This document shows positions 28,401-36,175 of a stretch of DNA of 64,000 bases, piece by piece (the stretch's first letter is position 1; each line of letters starts with the position of its first letter). The notes under the pieces were generated by a model. The model worked only from the letters and a program-made list of their open reading frames with translations, had not been told where the DNA came from and did not search any database. Location: contig NZ_PKRP01000004.1 in NCBI RefSeq assembly GCF_002855515.1, positions 372,001-436,000 on the forward strand. The letters are read 5' to 3'. A program made the translations under genes and the position numbers. The stretch is from Rhizobium sp. TH135. Lineage in GTDB: Bacteria > Pseudomonadota > Alphaproteobacteria > Rhizobiales > Rhizobiaceae.

Positions 28401-29134
28401 TCGCCTTCGGCATAGACACAGTGCTGGCCGACACCACCTGGCGCCTCGGCATTCTCGGCGGTTATGGCGCGGCATCCTTCGAGCTGAGCGACGGTCTGTC
28501 GAGCGGCAATAGCGATGATTTCGATATCGGGATCTATGGCGGCAACCAGTGGGGTCCGCTCGCTTTTCGCTTTGGTGCACTCTACAAGCACCAGCAGGTC
28601 TCGACCGAACGCACGGTCGATTTTGGCGGCTTCACAGACCAGCTCTCGGCGGACTACGGGACCAATACCGCACAGGCCTTCGCGGAACTGGGCTATGAGA
28701 TCAAGGTCCAGGACGTGCGCCTGGAGCCCTTCGTGAACCTCGCCCAGGTCCATATGCACACGCCCGCTTTCACCGAAGAAGGTGGTGCCGCCTCCCTGTC
28801 GCGTGAGGCGAATGACATGAACCTGACCTTCACCAATGTCGGTCTCCGGGCCGCGACCGAGGTGGCGTTGGCCGGCGTGAATGCAACGGTCCGGGGGGCT
28901 GCCGGATGGCAGCATGCTTTCGGAGATACGGAAACGGCCTCGACCCTGTCCTTTTCCGGTGGCAGCGATTTCGTCACCTCCAGCAAGACGGTCGCCGAAA
29001 ACAGCCTCGTCCTGCAAGCCGGCATCGACATGCCCATCGCCCCGATGACGACGATCGGCCTCGATTTCGACGGCAGCTACAGCAACCGTGGCAATGCGCA
29101 ATCCGTCAAACTGAGCTTCCAGAAGCAGTTCTGA
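25403..29134 (+). CDS. Type V autotransporter with T5SS/PEP-CTERM-type repeats
   Basis: About 1,243 residues. A Sec signal (FKTFSRKARLRALLTSASILPF, ending AAQA) leads the protein. From roughly residue 80 to 630 there are about eleven degenerate repeats of 45-55 residues with the pattern (Y/F)VGxxGxGTxxIxxGGxVx, then IGxxxGSxGxxTVxGxGSxW, which resembles the rpt_T5SS_PEPC repeat and predicts a beta-helix. At about 690-790 is a passenger-associated transport segment (GGTLNLVNATLGGTLSV). The last 280 residues form an outer-membrane beta-barrel ending in phenylalanine (QKQF). Likely a surface adhesin. The start is uncertain: TTG at 25403 gives a compact signal peptide, and a GTG at 25376 is in frame. 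Confidence 0.88.
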   Translation: MFKTFSRKARLRALLTSASILPFLTGAAQAGSVSWTGATSTDWFTGSNWEWGTGAPVAGDDARIGQMGVVINGQDAAAENLFVGIVSAGGLTVQNGLNTTNTTLGYNSGSSGTITVSGNLGEWTNTGSTYIGNNGTGTVNVLTQGEFLGGVVYLGAGSTGEGALNVSNQSRFEATSFYIGYAGDGTFTLEQDATATTGRTVIADGIGSSGSATVATLSQWTLSNALTIGGGGVGTLLIKEGADVSGTAAYIGNGADADGSSVTVTGAGTTWVNTGELFVGSLGDATLDILAGATVSNGSAVIGRHSTSSVTISGTDSSWTTGALLVGGDRSDTSSSVAGNGTLDILAGATVNGTSAVLGDSTGSQGTVNVDGTGSLWDLSGRISVGGLGEGTINITNGGKITSTGGLIGHEASGSGLVTISGDGSLWENTGVFYVGNVGDGTLELLTGGDLTSTDGYVGTENGSESEATVNGTGSSWIMSGDFLVGHNDDARGEVTISAGGLIENRQGILGDLAGSYGEMLVTGDGSLWDVSSDLNVGRFGDGVMTIALGGDVTAARSLIGNEAGSIGTATVSGNGSTWDTTGDLLIGNAGTGTLIVTGGGFVSADEIKIANQAGSTGTFIIGAALGQTAGGSASFDVNEIDFGDGTGKLVFNFGGDDVSFDARIEGTGEIAVANGTVIYAGNGSAFTGDTNITGGTLNLVNATLGGTLSVSGWGTLSGTGTVGETTVSSGATVTPGGSGVGTLTVDGDLVFAAGATYEVDVNTSTGASDLLHATGEANLTGGSVLHVGPSSGYAANQSYVILSADGGLTGTFDTVDTDYSFLDAALGYDANDVTLTLTRNATDFADIAQSTNQSATAGAIESLGSGNAIYDAVVVLDDEAAATAFQQLSGEVHGQGASASLENSGLIRSLGGNRMRSAFGSAGAGQTNVVSLGSTTGGNTAALAYGEEKAKTPAELAAESILVTPEKAGPVAWAEAYGGWGKSFGENGDADLSNSIGGIAFGIDTVLADTTWRLGILGGYGAASFELSDGLSSGNSDDFDIGIYGGNQWGPLAFRFGALYKHQQVSTERTVDFGGFTDQLSADYGTNTAQAFAELGYEIKVQDVRLEPFVNLAQVHMHTPAFTEEGGAASLSREANDMNLTFTNVGLRAATEVALAGVNATVRGAAGWQHAFGDTETASTLSFSGGSDFVTSSKTVAENSLVLQAGIDMPIAPMTTIGLDFDGSYSNRGNAQSVKLSFQKQF

Positions 29135-29151
29135 CGAGAGTGCGACCAGTG

Positions 29152-29179
29152 CGGGGCGGCTGAGCGCGCCGCGTTGCCC
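29152..29179. terminator. GC-rich hairpin between convergent genes
   Basis: GGGGCGGC and GCCGC-GTT-GCCCC form a stacked stem between the autotransporter stop and the HAD gene stop. It is symmetrical and could serve both convergent transcripts. No T-run is present. Confidence 0.4.
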
Positions 29180-29180
29180 C

Positions 29181-29855
29181 TCAGCGCGCAGGCCCGATCC
29201 GCAGCCCCTGGGCAGCGTGGAAATCGACGCGCAGATGCTCGTAGCTGGCGATGGTCGGAAGGGAGGTTTCGAGCGGATGGGCATGGGTGGCCGTAATGAC
29301 GGCAACGTCGGCGCCCGCAGCCTCTCCGGCCCTGACGCCGGCCAGCACATCCTCGAACACCAGGCAGCGGGAAGGATCGAAACCGAGCCGCTCTGCCCCA
29401 AGCCGATAGCCAGCGGGATCGGGTTTGCCGATCTTCACGTCCTCTGCTGTCACGATCTGCAGCGGCTGCGGCAGGCCGGCAGCGCCGATGCGGGCGCGGG
29501 CGAGGGCCGATGGTGCCGAGGTCACGATCGCCCAGCGTTCGGCCGGCAGGCTCTGAAGGAAGGCGATGGCGCCCGGGATTGGAACGATGCCCTCGAGATC
29601 CTCGATCTCGCCGCGCTCCACTTCAAGCGCCTCCTGCACCACATCGATGCCGGGCAGGTTCAGCGCGCTGATCGTGTCGATCCCGCGCTTGCCATGCATG
29701 CTCGGCAGGAAGGTTTGGAGATCAAGCCCATGCTTGAGCGCCCAGCGGCTCCACACGCGCTCGGCCACAGCGATGGAGTTGAGCAGCGTGCCGTCCATAT
29801 CGAAGAGGAAGGCGTCATAGAAGCGGTCGAAAAGCGGGTCGGGGGAATGATGCAA
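29181..29855 (-). CDS. HAD family hydrolase (sugar phosphatase-like)
   Basis: A 224-residue HAD-superfamily subfamily IA phosphatase. Motif I is FDMDGTLLNS, with the nucleophile Asp and acid Asp; motif II is the Ser of IVTSAPS; the lysine is in VKIGKPDPAGY; motif IV is LVFEDVLAGVRAG. The four-helix cap lies between motifs I and II. Relatives hydrolyse sugar phosphates or glycerol-3-phosphate. It is convergent with the autotransporter gene and divergent from the thiD leader. Confidence 0.88.
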   Translation of the reverse strand: MHHSPDPLFDRFYDAFLFDMDGTLLNSIAVAERVWSRWALKHGLDLQTFLPSMHGKRGIDTISALNLPGIDVVQEALEVERGEIEDLEGIVPIPGAIAFLQSLPAERWAIVTSAPSALARARIGAAGLPQPLQIVTAEDVKIGKPDPAGYRLGAERLGFDPSRCLVFEDVLAGVRAGEAAGADVAVITATHAHPLETSLPTIASYEHLRVDFHAAQGLRIGPAR

Positions 29856-29983
29856 GGCCTGGATCCTTTGGTCGAACGCGTAATAAGGCTCCCGTACCGG
29901 CTCTCAACCGGGCCTGCAAACACTTAATCGGGATAGGCCGGGATGACAGGTGACAGGGCCCTCTCTCTGCCCTAGTCTTGAAC

Positions 29984-30066
29984 GCGAGAGACAGGGGCGT
30001 CTGGCGCAAGCCGGGCTGAGAAGCACCCTTTGAACCTGAACCAGATCATGCTGGCGGAGGGAGTCG
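29984..30066 (+). promoter_or_regulatory. TPP riboswitch (THI element)
   Basis: The conserved core is intact: GGGGCG near 29994, CTGAGA at 30016-30021, ACCCTTTGAACCTGA at 30025-30039, and CTGGCGGAGGGA at 30051-30062. These are the pyrimidine-sensing and pyrophosphate-sensing helices of the thiamine pyrophosphate aptamer. It precedes thiD by about 66 bases. The GAGGAG ribosome-binding site at 30117-30122 is probably masked when TPP is bound, the usual mode in proteobacteria. Confidence 0.95.
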
Positions 30067-30131
30067 CTCGGGTGCCGTGGGCTCTTCGCGTCCTGCCCGT
30101 TGCTTCTTCGCCGTCGTGAGGAGATGCAGCC

Positions 30132-30959
30132 ATGACATCCGCCCCCATTCGCAACGTGCTTTCCATTGCCGGCTCCGACCCTTCCGGTGGCGCTGGCATC
30201 CAGGCTGATCTCAAGGCCTTCTCCGCCCGCGGCTGCTACGGCATGGCAGCCATCACCGCGCTCACGGCGCAAAACACGCAAGGCGTCTCCGCTGTAATGC
30301 CGCTCGATCCAGAATTCGTGGCCGAGCAGATCCGTATGGTCTTTGCCGATGTGCACGTCGATGCCGTGAAGATCGGGATGATCGCCAATGCCGGGATCGC
30401 AAGGGCCGTCGCCGAGGCGCTGAGGCCCCATCGCGGCATCCCCATCGTGCTCGACCCCGTGATGATCGCCAAGGGTGGCGCAAGCCTGCTCGATCCGGAT
30501 GCCGTCGAAGCGCTCAAGAGCGAACTCCTGCCGCTTGCAACCTTGCTCACGCCAAACCTGCCGGAGGCGGCGGCCCTGCTCGGCGACCCCGACGCCTGCG
30601 ACCGGCGCATCATGGAATCCCAGGCGATTAGGATGACGACGCTCGGCCCCCGCAGCGTCTTGATCAAGGGGGGCCATCTTGCCGGTGGCGAAAGCCCTGA
30701 CGTGCTGGTGGCGGATGGCCAGGTGACCTGGTTCGAGGCGGACCGTATCGAGACCCGCAATACTCATGGCACGGGCTGCTCTCTGTCGAGCGCGCTGGCG
30801 GCTGAACTGGCGATGGGGAAAAGTGTGGAAGAGGCCGTGCGCGTCGCGAAGGCCTGGCTCAAGGAGGCCGTTCGGACATCGCACACCCTGTCTGTTGGCT
30901 CCGGCCATGGTCCGGTCCACCATTTCCATGACTTGTGGCCTGTGTCTGCGCCCACGTGA
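30132..30959 (+). CDS. thiD: Hydroxymethylpyrimidine/phosphomethylpyrimidine kinase ThiD
   Basis: A 275-residue ribokinase-fold enzyme that phosphorylates HMP and HMP-phosphate to HMP-pyrophosphate for thiamine synthesis. Hallmarks are NVLSIAGSDPSGGAGIQADLKAF at the N-terminus, VLDPVMIAKGG, and the anion hole and catalytic base in NTHGTGCSLSSALAAELA. It has its own TPP riboswitch and no other thiamine gene beside it, so it is a single-gene member of the thiamine regulon. Confidence 0.97.
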   Translation: MTSAPIRNVLSIAGSDPSGGAGIQADLKAFSARGCYGMAAITALTAQNTQGVSAVMPLDPEFVAEQIRMVFADVHVDAVKIGMIANAGIARAVAEALRPHRGIPIVLDPVMIAKGGASLLDPDAVEALKSELLPLATLLTPNLPEAAALLGDPDACDRRIMESQAIRMTTLGPRSVLIKGGHLAGGESPDVLVADGQVTWFEADRIETRNTHGTGCSLSSALAAELAMGKSVEEAVRVAKAWLKEAVRTSHTLSVGSGHGPVHHFHDLWPVSAPT

Positions 30960-30981
30960 ACTCACGCGCGGCAAGTGCAGA

Positions 30982-31014
30982 CAAAAGAAAACCCGGCGCT
31001 GGAGACGCCGGGTT
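30982..31014 (-). terminator. Terminator of the pirin gene
   Basis: AACCCGGCG pairs with CGCCGGGTT (9 bp) around a 7-base loop. On the minus strand the stem is followed by TTTCTTTTG. It lies 24 bp after the pirin stop; on the plus strand it may also help end thiD transcription. Confidence 0.85.
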
Positions 31015-31037
31015 GAAGTGAACTTGACTGCGTGGGG

Positions 31038-31949
31038 TTAATGATCGGCCTTGATAAAGGTTCCGTTCTGCAACTCTTTCATCGCCTGCATCAGTTCCTC
31101 GCGGGTGTTCATCACGATCGGCCCGTGCCAGGCGACCGGCTCCTTGATCGGCTTACCGGTCACCAGCAGGAAGCGGATGCCCTGTTCGCCGGCCTGCACG
31201 GTGATCTCGTCGCCGGTGTCGAAAACGACGAGCGTGCGGTTGCCGGAGAGGTCGCGGATATTCAACTCCTCGCCCATATATTCCTTCTCGACCTTGACGC
31301 CGAAGGGCTTGGAGGCATCCCGGAACGAGCCGGAGCCGGCGAAGATATAGGCGAAGGCCGAGCGATAAGTATCGACCGGGAAGGTCTTGCGCTTGCCGGG
31401 TGGCACCGAGATGTCGAGATAGACGGGCTCGGCAGCGATGCCGTCGACGGGGCCGCTCTTGCCCCAGAAGTCGCCACAGATGACCCGCACCGACGTGCCA
31501 TCATCATCGATGACAACGGGGATCTCGGGCGACTTGATGTCCTGGTAGCGCGGCTTCGTCATCTTCAGCGAAGACGGCAGATTGGCCCAGAGCTGGAAGC
31601 CGTGCATGCGGCCGGCGAAATCGCCCTTCGGCATTTCCTGATGCAGGATGCCGCTGCCTGCGGTCATCCATTGCAGGTCGCCGGCGCCCAGCATGCCCTG
31701 GTTGCCCAGGCTATCGCCATGCTCGACGGTTCCGGCCAGCACATAGGTGATCGTCTCGATGCCGCGATGTGGATGCCAGGGGAACCCGCGAACGTAATCC
31801 ATCGGCTCGTCATTGCGGAAATCGTCCATCATCAGGAAGGGGTCGGTCATCGAGGGATCGCCGAAGCCGAAGACGCGGTGCAGCTTGACGCCGGCGCCTT
31901 CCATGGTCGGCGTGGCGCGGCTCTCATGCTTGACGGGGCGGATGGACAT
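31038..31949 (-). CDS. Pirin family protein
   Basis: A 303-residue two-cupin protein. The first cupin shows the metal-binding pattern HPHRGIETITYVLAGTVEHGDS, and LGAGDLQWMTAGSGILHQE follows. The C-terminal pirin domain is present in full. Bacterial pirins include quercetinase-like dioxygenases and regulators of central metabolism; the activity here is unknown. The ATG at 31949 has GAGGAGG nine bases upstream, so earlier in-frame starts were not used. It is divergent from the glutamine amidotransferase gene. Confidence 0.9.
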   Translation of the reverse strand: MSIRPVKHESRATPTMEGAGVKLHRVFGFGDPSMTDPFLMMDDFRNDEPMDYVRGFPWHPHRGIETITYVLAGTVEHGDSLGNQGMLGAGDLQWMTAGSGILHQEMPKGDFAGRMHGFQLWANLPSSLKMTKPRYQDIKSPEIPVVIDDDGTSVRVICGDFWGKSGPVDGIAAEPVYLDISVPPGKRKTFPVDTYRSAFAYIFAGSGSFRDASKPFGVKVEKEYMGEELNIRDLSGNRTLVVFDTGDEITVQAGEQGIRFLLVTGKPIKEPVAWHGPIVMNTREELMQAMKELQNGTFIKADH

Positions 31950-32191
31950 TCGGGGACCTCCTCGGGAAACGGGCTCGTTGCTTGGGAAGCAATATAGGCG
32001 AGAGAACCATGGCACGCAGGCCCGCCGGGCAGAACGCAGTGTTCACTTTTGTGCCAGTCGACGTTAGGAAGAATGTTGCGCTGCACGGCAAAAGTTTGTC
32101 ATGAATACGGGCATGTTTGCAAATCATTAGTCTATCGGGCGAAGACTACCAAGGATTCGCAGTCGGTCGATGGACCTGGGGCAGAATTCAT

Positions 32192-33019
32192 ATGTGTCGT
32201 TGGGCAGCTTACCGCGGTGTTCCGATCTTCCTCGAGGAGTTGGTGACCTCGCCTGCGCATTCCCTCATCGAGCAATCCCATTGCGCGACACGCGCGAAAA
32301 CTGCCACCAATGGCGATGGCTTCGGCCTTGCCTGGTATGGTGACCGCCCTGAGCCCGGCCGCTTCCGGGATGTGCTTCCCGCTTGGTCCGACTGCAATCT
32401 GAAGAGCCTCGCAAGCCAGATCCGCTCGCCGCTCTTTCTCGCCCATGTCCGCGCCGCGACCCATGGTGCCACCCGCCGCGACAACTGCCATCCCTTCGTC
32501 CAGGGAAACTGGTCCTTCATGCATAACGGCCAGATCGACAATTTCGATCGCATCCGTCGGCCGATGGAAGGCATGCTGGATGACGAGCATTTCCACGCAC
32601 GCGTCGGCACGACCGACAGCGAGCTGCTTTTCCTGCTGGCCCTTCAGTTTGGACTTCGAGAGCGTCCCATCGCTGCGATGAGCGAGGCCGTTGGCTTCGT
32701 CGAGCAGATCAGCCTGCATCTGACGGGCACGGCCCGCATCCGCATGACGGCAGCCTTCTCTGATGGCAAGACGCTCTATGCCGTGCGCTATTCAACGGAT
32801 GAATATGCGCCGACGCTGTTTGCAGCACCCATGGGGCCAAAGGGCAGCTTCTGTCTCGTGTCGGAGCCTCTGAATGACGAGACGGATACCTGGGTGGAAA
32901 TTCCCGCCGGCAGTGCCGTGATCCTGAGCGAAAACGGCCTCGATGCCGCCGAGTTCAAGCCGGAAGTCGAGCGCACACGGGTGGATCAAATCCGTCAGCC
33001 GGCCATGGCCGCAGGCTGA
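32192..33019 (+). CDS. Class II glutamine amidotransferase (YafJ/EgtC-like)
   Basis: A 275-residue stand-alone class II amidotransferase. The start ATG is followed directly by Cys (MCRWAAYRG), which becomes the N-terminal nucleophile after Met removal; earlier in-frame starts would bury it, which fixes this start. GDGFGLAWYG, the AHVRAATHG segment and NCHPFVQGNWSFMHNGQIDNF are the glutamine-site motifs. The product is related to YafJ and to the ergothioneine enzyme EgtC, but no other ergothioneine genes are nearby. Substrate is unknown. Confidence 0.9.
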   Translation: MCRWAAYRGVPIFLEELVTSPAHSLIEQSHCATRAKTATNGDGFGLAWYGDRPEPGRFRDVLPAWSDCNLKSLASQIRSPLFLAHVRAATHGATRRDNCHPFVQGNWSFMHNGQIDNFDRIRRPMEGMLDDEHFHARVGTTDSELLFLLALQFGLRERPIAAMSEAVGFVEQISLHLTGTARIRMTAAFSDGKTLYAVRYSTDEYAPTLFAAPMGPKGSFCLVSEPLNDETDTWVEIPAGSAVILSENGLDAAEFKPEVERTRVDQIRQPAMAAG

Positions 33020-33029
33020 GGCCGGGGCT

Positions 33030-33383
33030 TTACTCGACGATGCCGAGTTCCGCGCGCAGCTTTCGCGTCAGCGAAGCGCTGACCGTGCGATAGGAGCGCG
33101 TCAGATATTCCCGAACGTCCGCTTCGCTGAGTTCCGTATCCGGGTTCACCGTCACCCACTTGCGCTTGGCGAAATAGGGGGCCTGCGAAACGCCCTGAAG
33201 CGAGGTCAGGATCTCGAAGCTTTCCTCGCTGACCTTGAAGCAGATGCGCCGTTCGGCGTCTGTCAGCAGTGCAAAGACCTTGTCGCCGACCTTGGCGATA
33301 CGGCTGTCCCACTGGTCGATGAGAGTGGTTCCGGCAAAGCCTTCGGTAAAGGCATCGAAATCAGGGCGGGTAAACAGGCTCAT
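33030..33383 (-). CDS. MmcQ/YjbR family protein
   Basis: A 117-residue protein of the MmcQ/YjbR family, a CyaY-like fold once called DNA-binding. Recognisable parts are VGDKVFALL, ICFKVSEESFEIL, and APYFAKRKWVTVNPDTELSEADVREYLTRSYRTV. The role is unknown. Its ATG at 33383 overlaps the coaBC stop by 4 bp, so the two are translationally coupled. It converges with the amidotransferase gene. Confidence 0.88.
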   Translation of the reverse strand: MSLFTRPDFDAFTEGFAGTTLIDQWDSRIAKVGDKVFALLTDAERRICFKVSEESFEILTSLQGVSQAPYFAKRKWVTVNPDTELSEADVREYLTRSYRTVSASLTRKLRAELGIVE

Positions 33384-34594
33384 GCGCCGGTTCCCCCGAT
33401 CTGGGTCGCGATCCAAAGCGCCAGCCGTTCGGCGACCTCGTCCTTGGAGAGATCCGGCCAGCCTTCCACGCCGTCGCGGGTGATCAGTTTCACCCGGTTG
33501 CGGTCTCCGCCCATGATCCCGGTTTCCGGGGACACATCGTTGGCGACGATCAGGTCGGCGCCCTTGCGCTCGAGCTTGCCCTTGCCGTTCTCCTCGACAT
33601 TCTCGGTCTCCGCGGCAAAGCCGACGACGAGGCGCGGACGCATGCCATGATGCCCCACAGTCTTGAGAATATCAGGGTTTTCCGTCAGCTCGAGCGGCGC
33701 CGGAGCCTCGCCCGGCTGCTTCTTGATCTTCTGTTCCGCAGATGTTGCCACCCGCCAATCGGCGACGGCGGCAACCATGACGGCGATATCGGCTGGCAGT
33801 GCCGAAAGAACGGCATCGCGCATCTCGTCGGCGCGCTCAACATGAAGGGTCTTCACGCCCAAGGGATCGGCGATCGTGACCGGCCCGGAAACCAGCGTCA
33901 CCTCTGCGCCAAGACGTGCAAGGGCTGCGGCAATCGCATGCCCTTGCTTGCCAGAGGAGCGGTTGGCGATATAGCGCACCGGATCGATCGGCTCATGGGT
34001 AGGCCCGGACGTGACGATAGCCTTCATACCGCTCAGTGGCTTCGGACCTGAGAGCAGATCTTCAACCCGGGCAACGATCTCCAGCGGCTCGGCCATCCGT
34101 CCGCGCCCGCGCTCGCCGCTTTCGGCCATCTCGCCTTCCATCGGTCCAACAGCCTGGATACCATCGCGTTGGAGCGCCGCAAAGTTTCTCTGCGTGGCCG
34201 GATGTGCCCACATCTTCGGGTTCATCGCCGGTGCGATGAGCACAGGGCGATCGGTCGCGAGCAGCACGGTGGAGGCAAGGTCATCGGCAAGCCCGTTCGC
34301 CATCTTCGCCATCAGGTCGGCAGTGGCGGGTGCAACGAGCACAAGGTCACATTCGCGCGCCAGCCGGATATGGCCGACATCCTGCTCATCCTCGCGGGAG
34401 AAGAGTTCGGTATAGACATGGGAGGCCGAGAGAGCCCCGACGGCGAGCGGTGTGACGAATTCTTGGGCGCCGCGCGTCATGATCGGGCGCACGCTTGCAC
34501 CGCGCTCCCGGAGCCTCCTGATGAGGTCGAGGCTCTTGTAGGCGGCGATACCACCCGCGATAACAAGCAAAACGCGCTTTCCGGCCAAGCTCAT
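33380..34594 (-). CDS. coaBC: Bifunctional phosphopantothenoylcysteine decarboxylase/synthetase CoaBC
   Basis: A 404-residue fused enzyme carrying out two steps of coenzyme A synthesis: CTP-dependent joining of cysteine to phosphopantothenate, and decarboxylation to phosphopantetheine. The N-terminal flavodoxin-like CoaC part has the catalytic His59 in SASHVYTEL and the PAMNPKMW substrate clamp. The C-terminal CoaB part starts IVTSGPTHEPIDPVRYIANRSSGKQG and contains LIVANDV. It is coupled with the downstream YjbR gene. Confidence 0.96.
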   Translation of the reverse strand: MSLAGKRVLLVIAGGIAAYKSLDLIRRLRERGASVRPIMTRGAQEFVTPLAVGALSASHVYTELFSREDEQDVGHIRLARECDLVLVAPATADLMAKMANGLADDLASTVLLATDRPVLIAPAMNPKMWAHPATQRNFAALQRDGIQAVGPMEGEMAESGERGRGRMAEPLEIVARVEDLLSGPKPLSGMKAIVTSGPTHEPIDPVRYIANRSSGKQGHAIAAALARLGAEVTLVSGPVTIADPLGVKTLHVERADEMRDAVLSALPADIAVMVAAVADWRVATSAEQKIKKQPGEAPAPLELTENPDILKTVGHHGMRPRLVVGFAAETENVEENGKGKLERKGADLIVANDVSPETGIMGGDRNRVKLITRDGVEGWPDLSKDEVAERLALWIATQIGGTGA

Positions 34595-34620
34595 GAAGAA
34601 GAACCCTTAATCTGTGCGGC

Positions 34621-34645
34621 GCGACCCTAACGCAAATCGGGTCGC
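34621..34645 (-). other. Hairpin between coaBC and the receiver-kinase gene
   Basis: GCGACCC and GGGTCGC form a 7-bp stem with an 11-base loop, about 36 bp beyond the stop of the receiver-kinase gene. It is a possible terminator, but without a T-run. Confidence 0.35.
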
Positions 34646-34681
34646 TGGCAAATCACCGGACGCCAGAGTGGTAAACGTGCC

Positions 34682-35722
34682 TCAGCCCGTGCCGTCGAGC
34701 TTTAGGGGTACCTCGGCCACGGTGCCATTCGTGCCTTCGAGATAATGCAGCCCGTCCCCCAGCGTCGCCGCCATGGATTTGACGATACGGCTGCCGAGAC
34801 CGGTGCCCTTGGGCGCACTGTCAGGATCGATGCCGATGCCGTCGTCTTCGACGCGCAGCATGGCCGCGCCGTCGGGAAGCATCTTCAGATGCACGCGGAT
34901 ATCCCCGGGCTGCCCGGGGGCATAGGCATATTTGAAGGCATTGGTGACGAGTTCGGTCACGATCATGCCGACCGAAACCGCCTTGTCCGCGCTCATCGAG
35001 ATCTGATCGGCGTCGAGCAGCAGGCGGATAGGCTTTTCCGCGCTGTGCAGCGAGCTGTAGAGCTCGGCGGTGAGGCGGCTGAGATACCGGTCGAGTTCGA
35101 CCCGGCTGACGTCGTCGGAGGTGTAGAGGCTGCGATGCATGCCGGCGATGGCTGTAATCCGCGCCTGCGTTTCCGCAAGCTCCGCCTTCACCTCTTCGCT
35201 CCGGGCACTGGAGATCTGCAGCCGAAGAAGGCTTGCGACCAGCGCCAGCGAATTGGCGACCCGGTGGTTCACCTCGGCGAGAAGGGCTTCTGCCCGCTCC
35301 TTGCCCAGACGGATCTCTTCGTCGGCTCGGACCTTTGCTGCCCGCAGCTGTGCATTCGCCACCGTCTGCTCGATGGCGCTGGACAGCAGCGAGAGAAAGT
35401 CGTCGCTGACGGTCTTGATCACATAGTCGGCGGCACCCGCCTTGATCGCTTCGATCGCAACCTGCGCCTCGTTGGAGCCGGTGACATAGACCACGGGCAC
35501 ATCGATCTCGGCCTCCCGCATGCGGGCCAGCACATCATGACCGGTCGTCTGGCGCAGATAGTGGTCAAGCACGACGACGTCGAAGACGTCGGTCTGCAGG
35601 AGGTGGAGGGCCTCGTCAGGGTTCTCGGCATGCGCCACCTCGTGTCCGAGGCGGCCCATATGCTTCTGCACCAGCCGGGCGATGGCTGCGTCGTCGTCAA
35701 TGTATAGGACGCTGAAGCGCAT
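34682..35722 (-). CDS. Receiver domain-HisKA_2 histidine kinase
   Basis: A 346-residue soluble protein with reversed hybrid order. Residues 1-120 are a CheY-like receiver with phospho-acceptor Asp53 and Lys103. Then comes a HisKA_2 phosphoacceptor domain with His153 in EVNHRVANSLALVASLL, and a C-terminal HATPase_c with Asn261 in ELVTNAFKYAY and the G-box GTGLGSRIV. Such proteins can be kinases controlled by phosphorylation of their own receiver. It is third in the CHASE3 kinase-CheY-receiver kinase gene set, with 13 bp to the regulator gene. Confidence 0.9.
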   Translation of the reverse strand: MRFSVLYIDDDAAIARLVQKHMGRLGHEVAHAENPDEALHLLQTDVFDVVVLDHYLRQTTGHDVLARMREAEIDVPVVYVTGSNEAQVAIEAIKAGAADYVIKTVSDDFLSLLSSAIEQTVANAQLRAAKVRADEEIRLGKERAEALLAEVNHRVANSLALVASLLRLQISSARSEEVKAELAETQARITAIAGMHRSLYTSDDVSRVELDRYLSRLTAELYSSLHSAEKPIRLLLDADQISMSADKAVSVGMIVTELVTNAFKYAYAPGQPGDIRVHLKMLPDGAAMLRVEDDGIGIDPDSAPKGTGLGSRIVKSMAATLGDGLHYLEGTNGTVAEVPLKLDGTG

Positions 35723-35735
35723 CGCCGGGCCGCCG

Positions 35736-36173
35736 TCAGGGAATTTGCATGACGGAGAAGAACAATCCGAGCTGGCGAATGGCATTGGCGAAATTGTCGT
35801 AATCGACAGGCTTGGTGATATAGACATTGGCCCCAAGATCGTAGCACCGCTGTATTTCGCGCTCGTCATCCGTCGTCGTGAGGATGACGACCGGGAGCCG
35901 TCGCGTATGCGGATTGGATTTGATTTTTTCGAGAATATCGGTGCCCGACATGTCGGGGAGATTGAGATCGAGAAGGATCAGCAAATAGCGATCTTCCGAC
36001 ACCTTGCCGCTGCGATCCTTGCCGAGAACATAGTCGAGCGCCTCGGTCCCGTTGGTGAACGGGATGATGTCGTTGTGCACGCCGGCGCGACGTACGTTCT
36101 TTTCGATGAGACGGGCATGACCCTCGTCGTCCTCGACCATGATAATGGTGACTTCTTTACCCACGGCTTTCAT
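35736..36173 (-). CDS. Single-domain response regulator (Rcp1-like)
   Basis: A 145-residue stand-alone receiver. Phospho-acceptor Asp69 is in LLILLDLNLPDMSG, Thr and Lys are at VILTTT and ITKPVDY (Lys121), and the acidic pair is EDDE at 14-17. The extended loop after beta-2 and the RLIEKNVRRAG start are typical of the Rcp1-type regulators paired with kinases carrying sensory domains. There is no output domain, so it likely shuttles phosphate between the upstream CHASE3 kinase and the downstream receiver-kinase. GGAG stands seven bases before ATG 36173; a TTG at 36179 overlaps the upstream stop. Confidence 0.9.
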   Translation of the reverse strand: MKAVGKEVTIIMVEDDEGHARLIEKNVRRAGVHNDIIPFTNGTEALDYVLGKDRSGKVSEDRYLLILLDLNLPDMSGTDILEKIKSNPHTRRLPVVILTTTDDEREIQRCYDLGANVYITKPVDYDNFANAIRQLGLFFSVMQIP

Positions 36174-36175
36174 AT

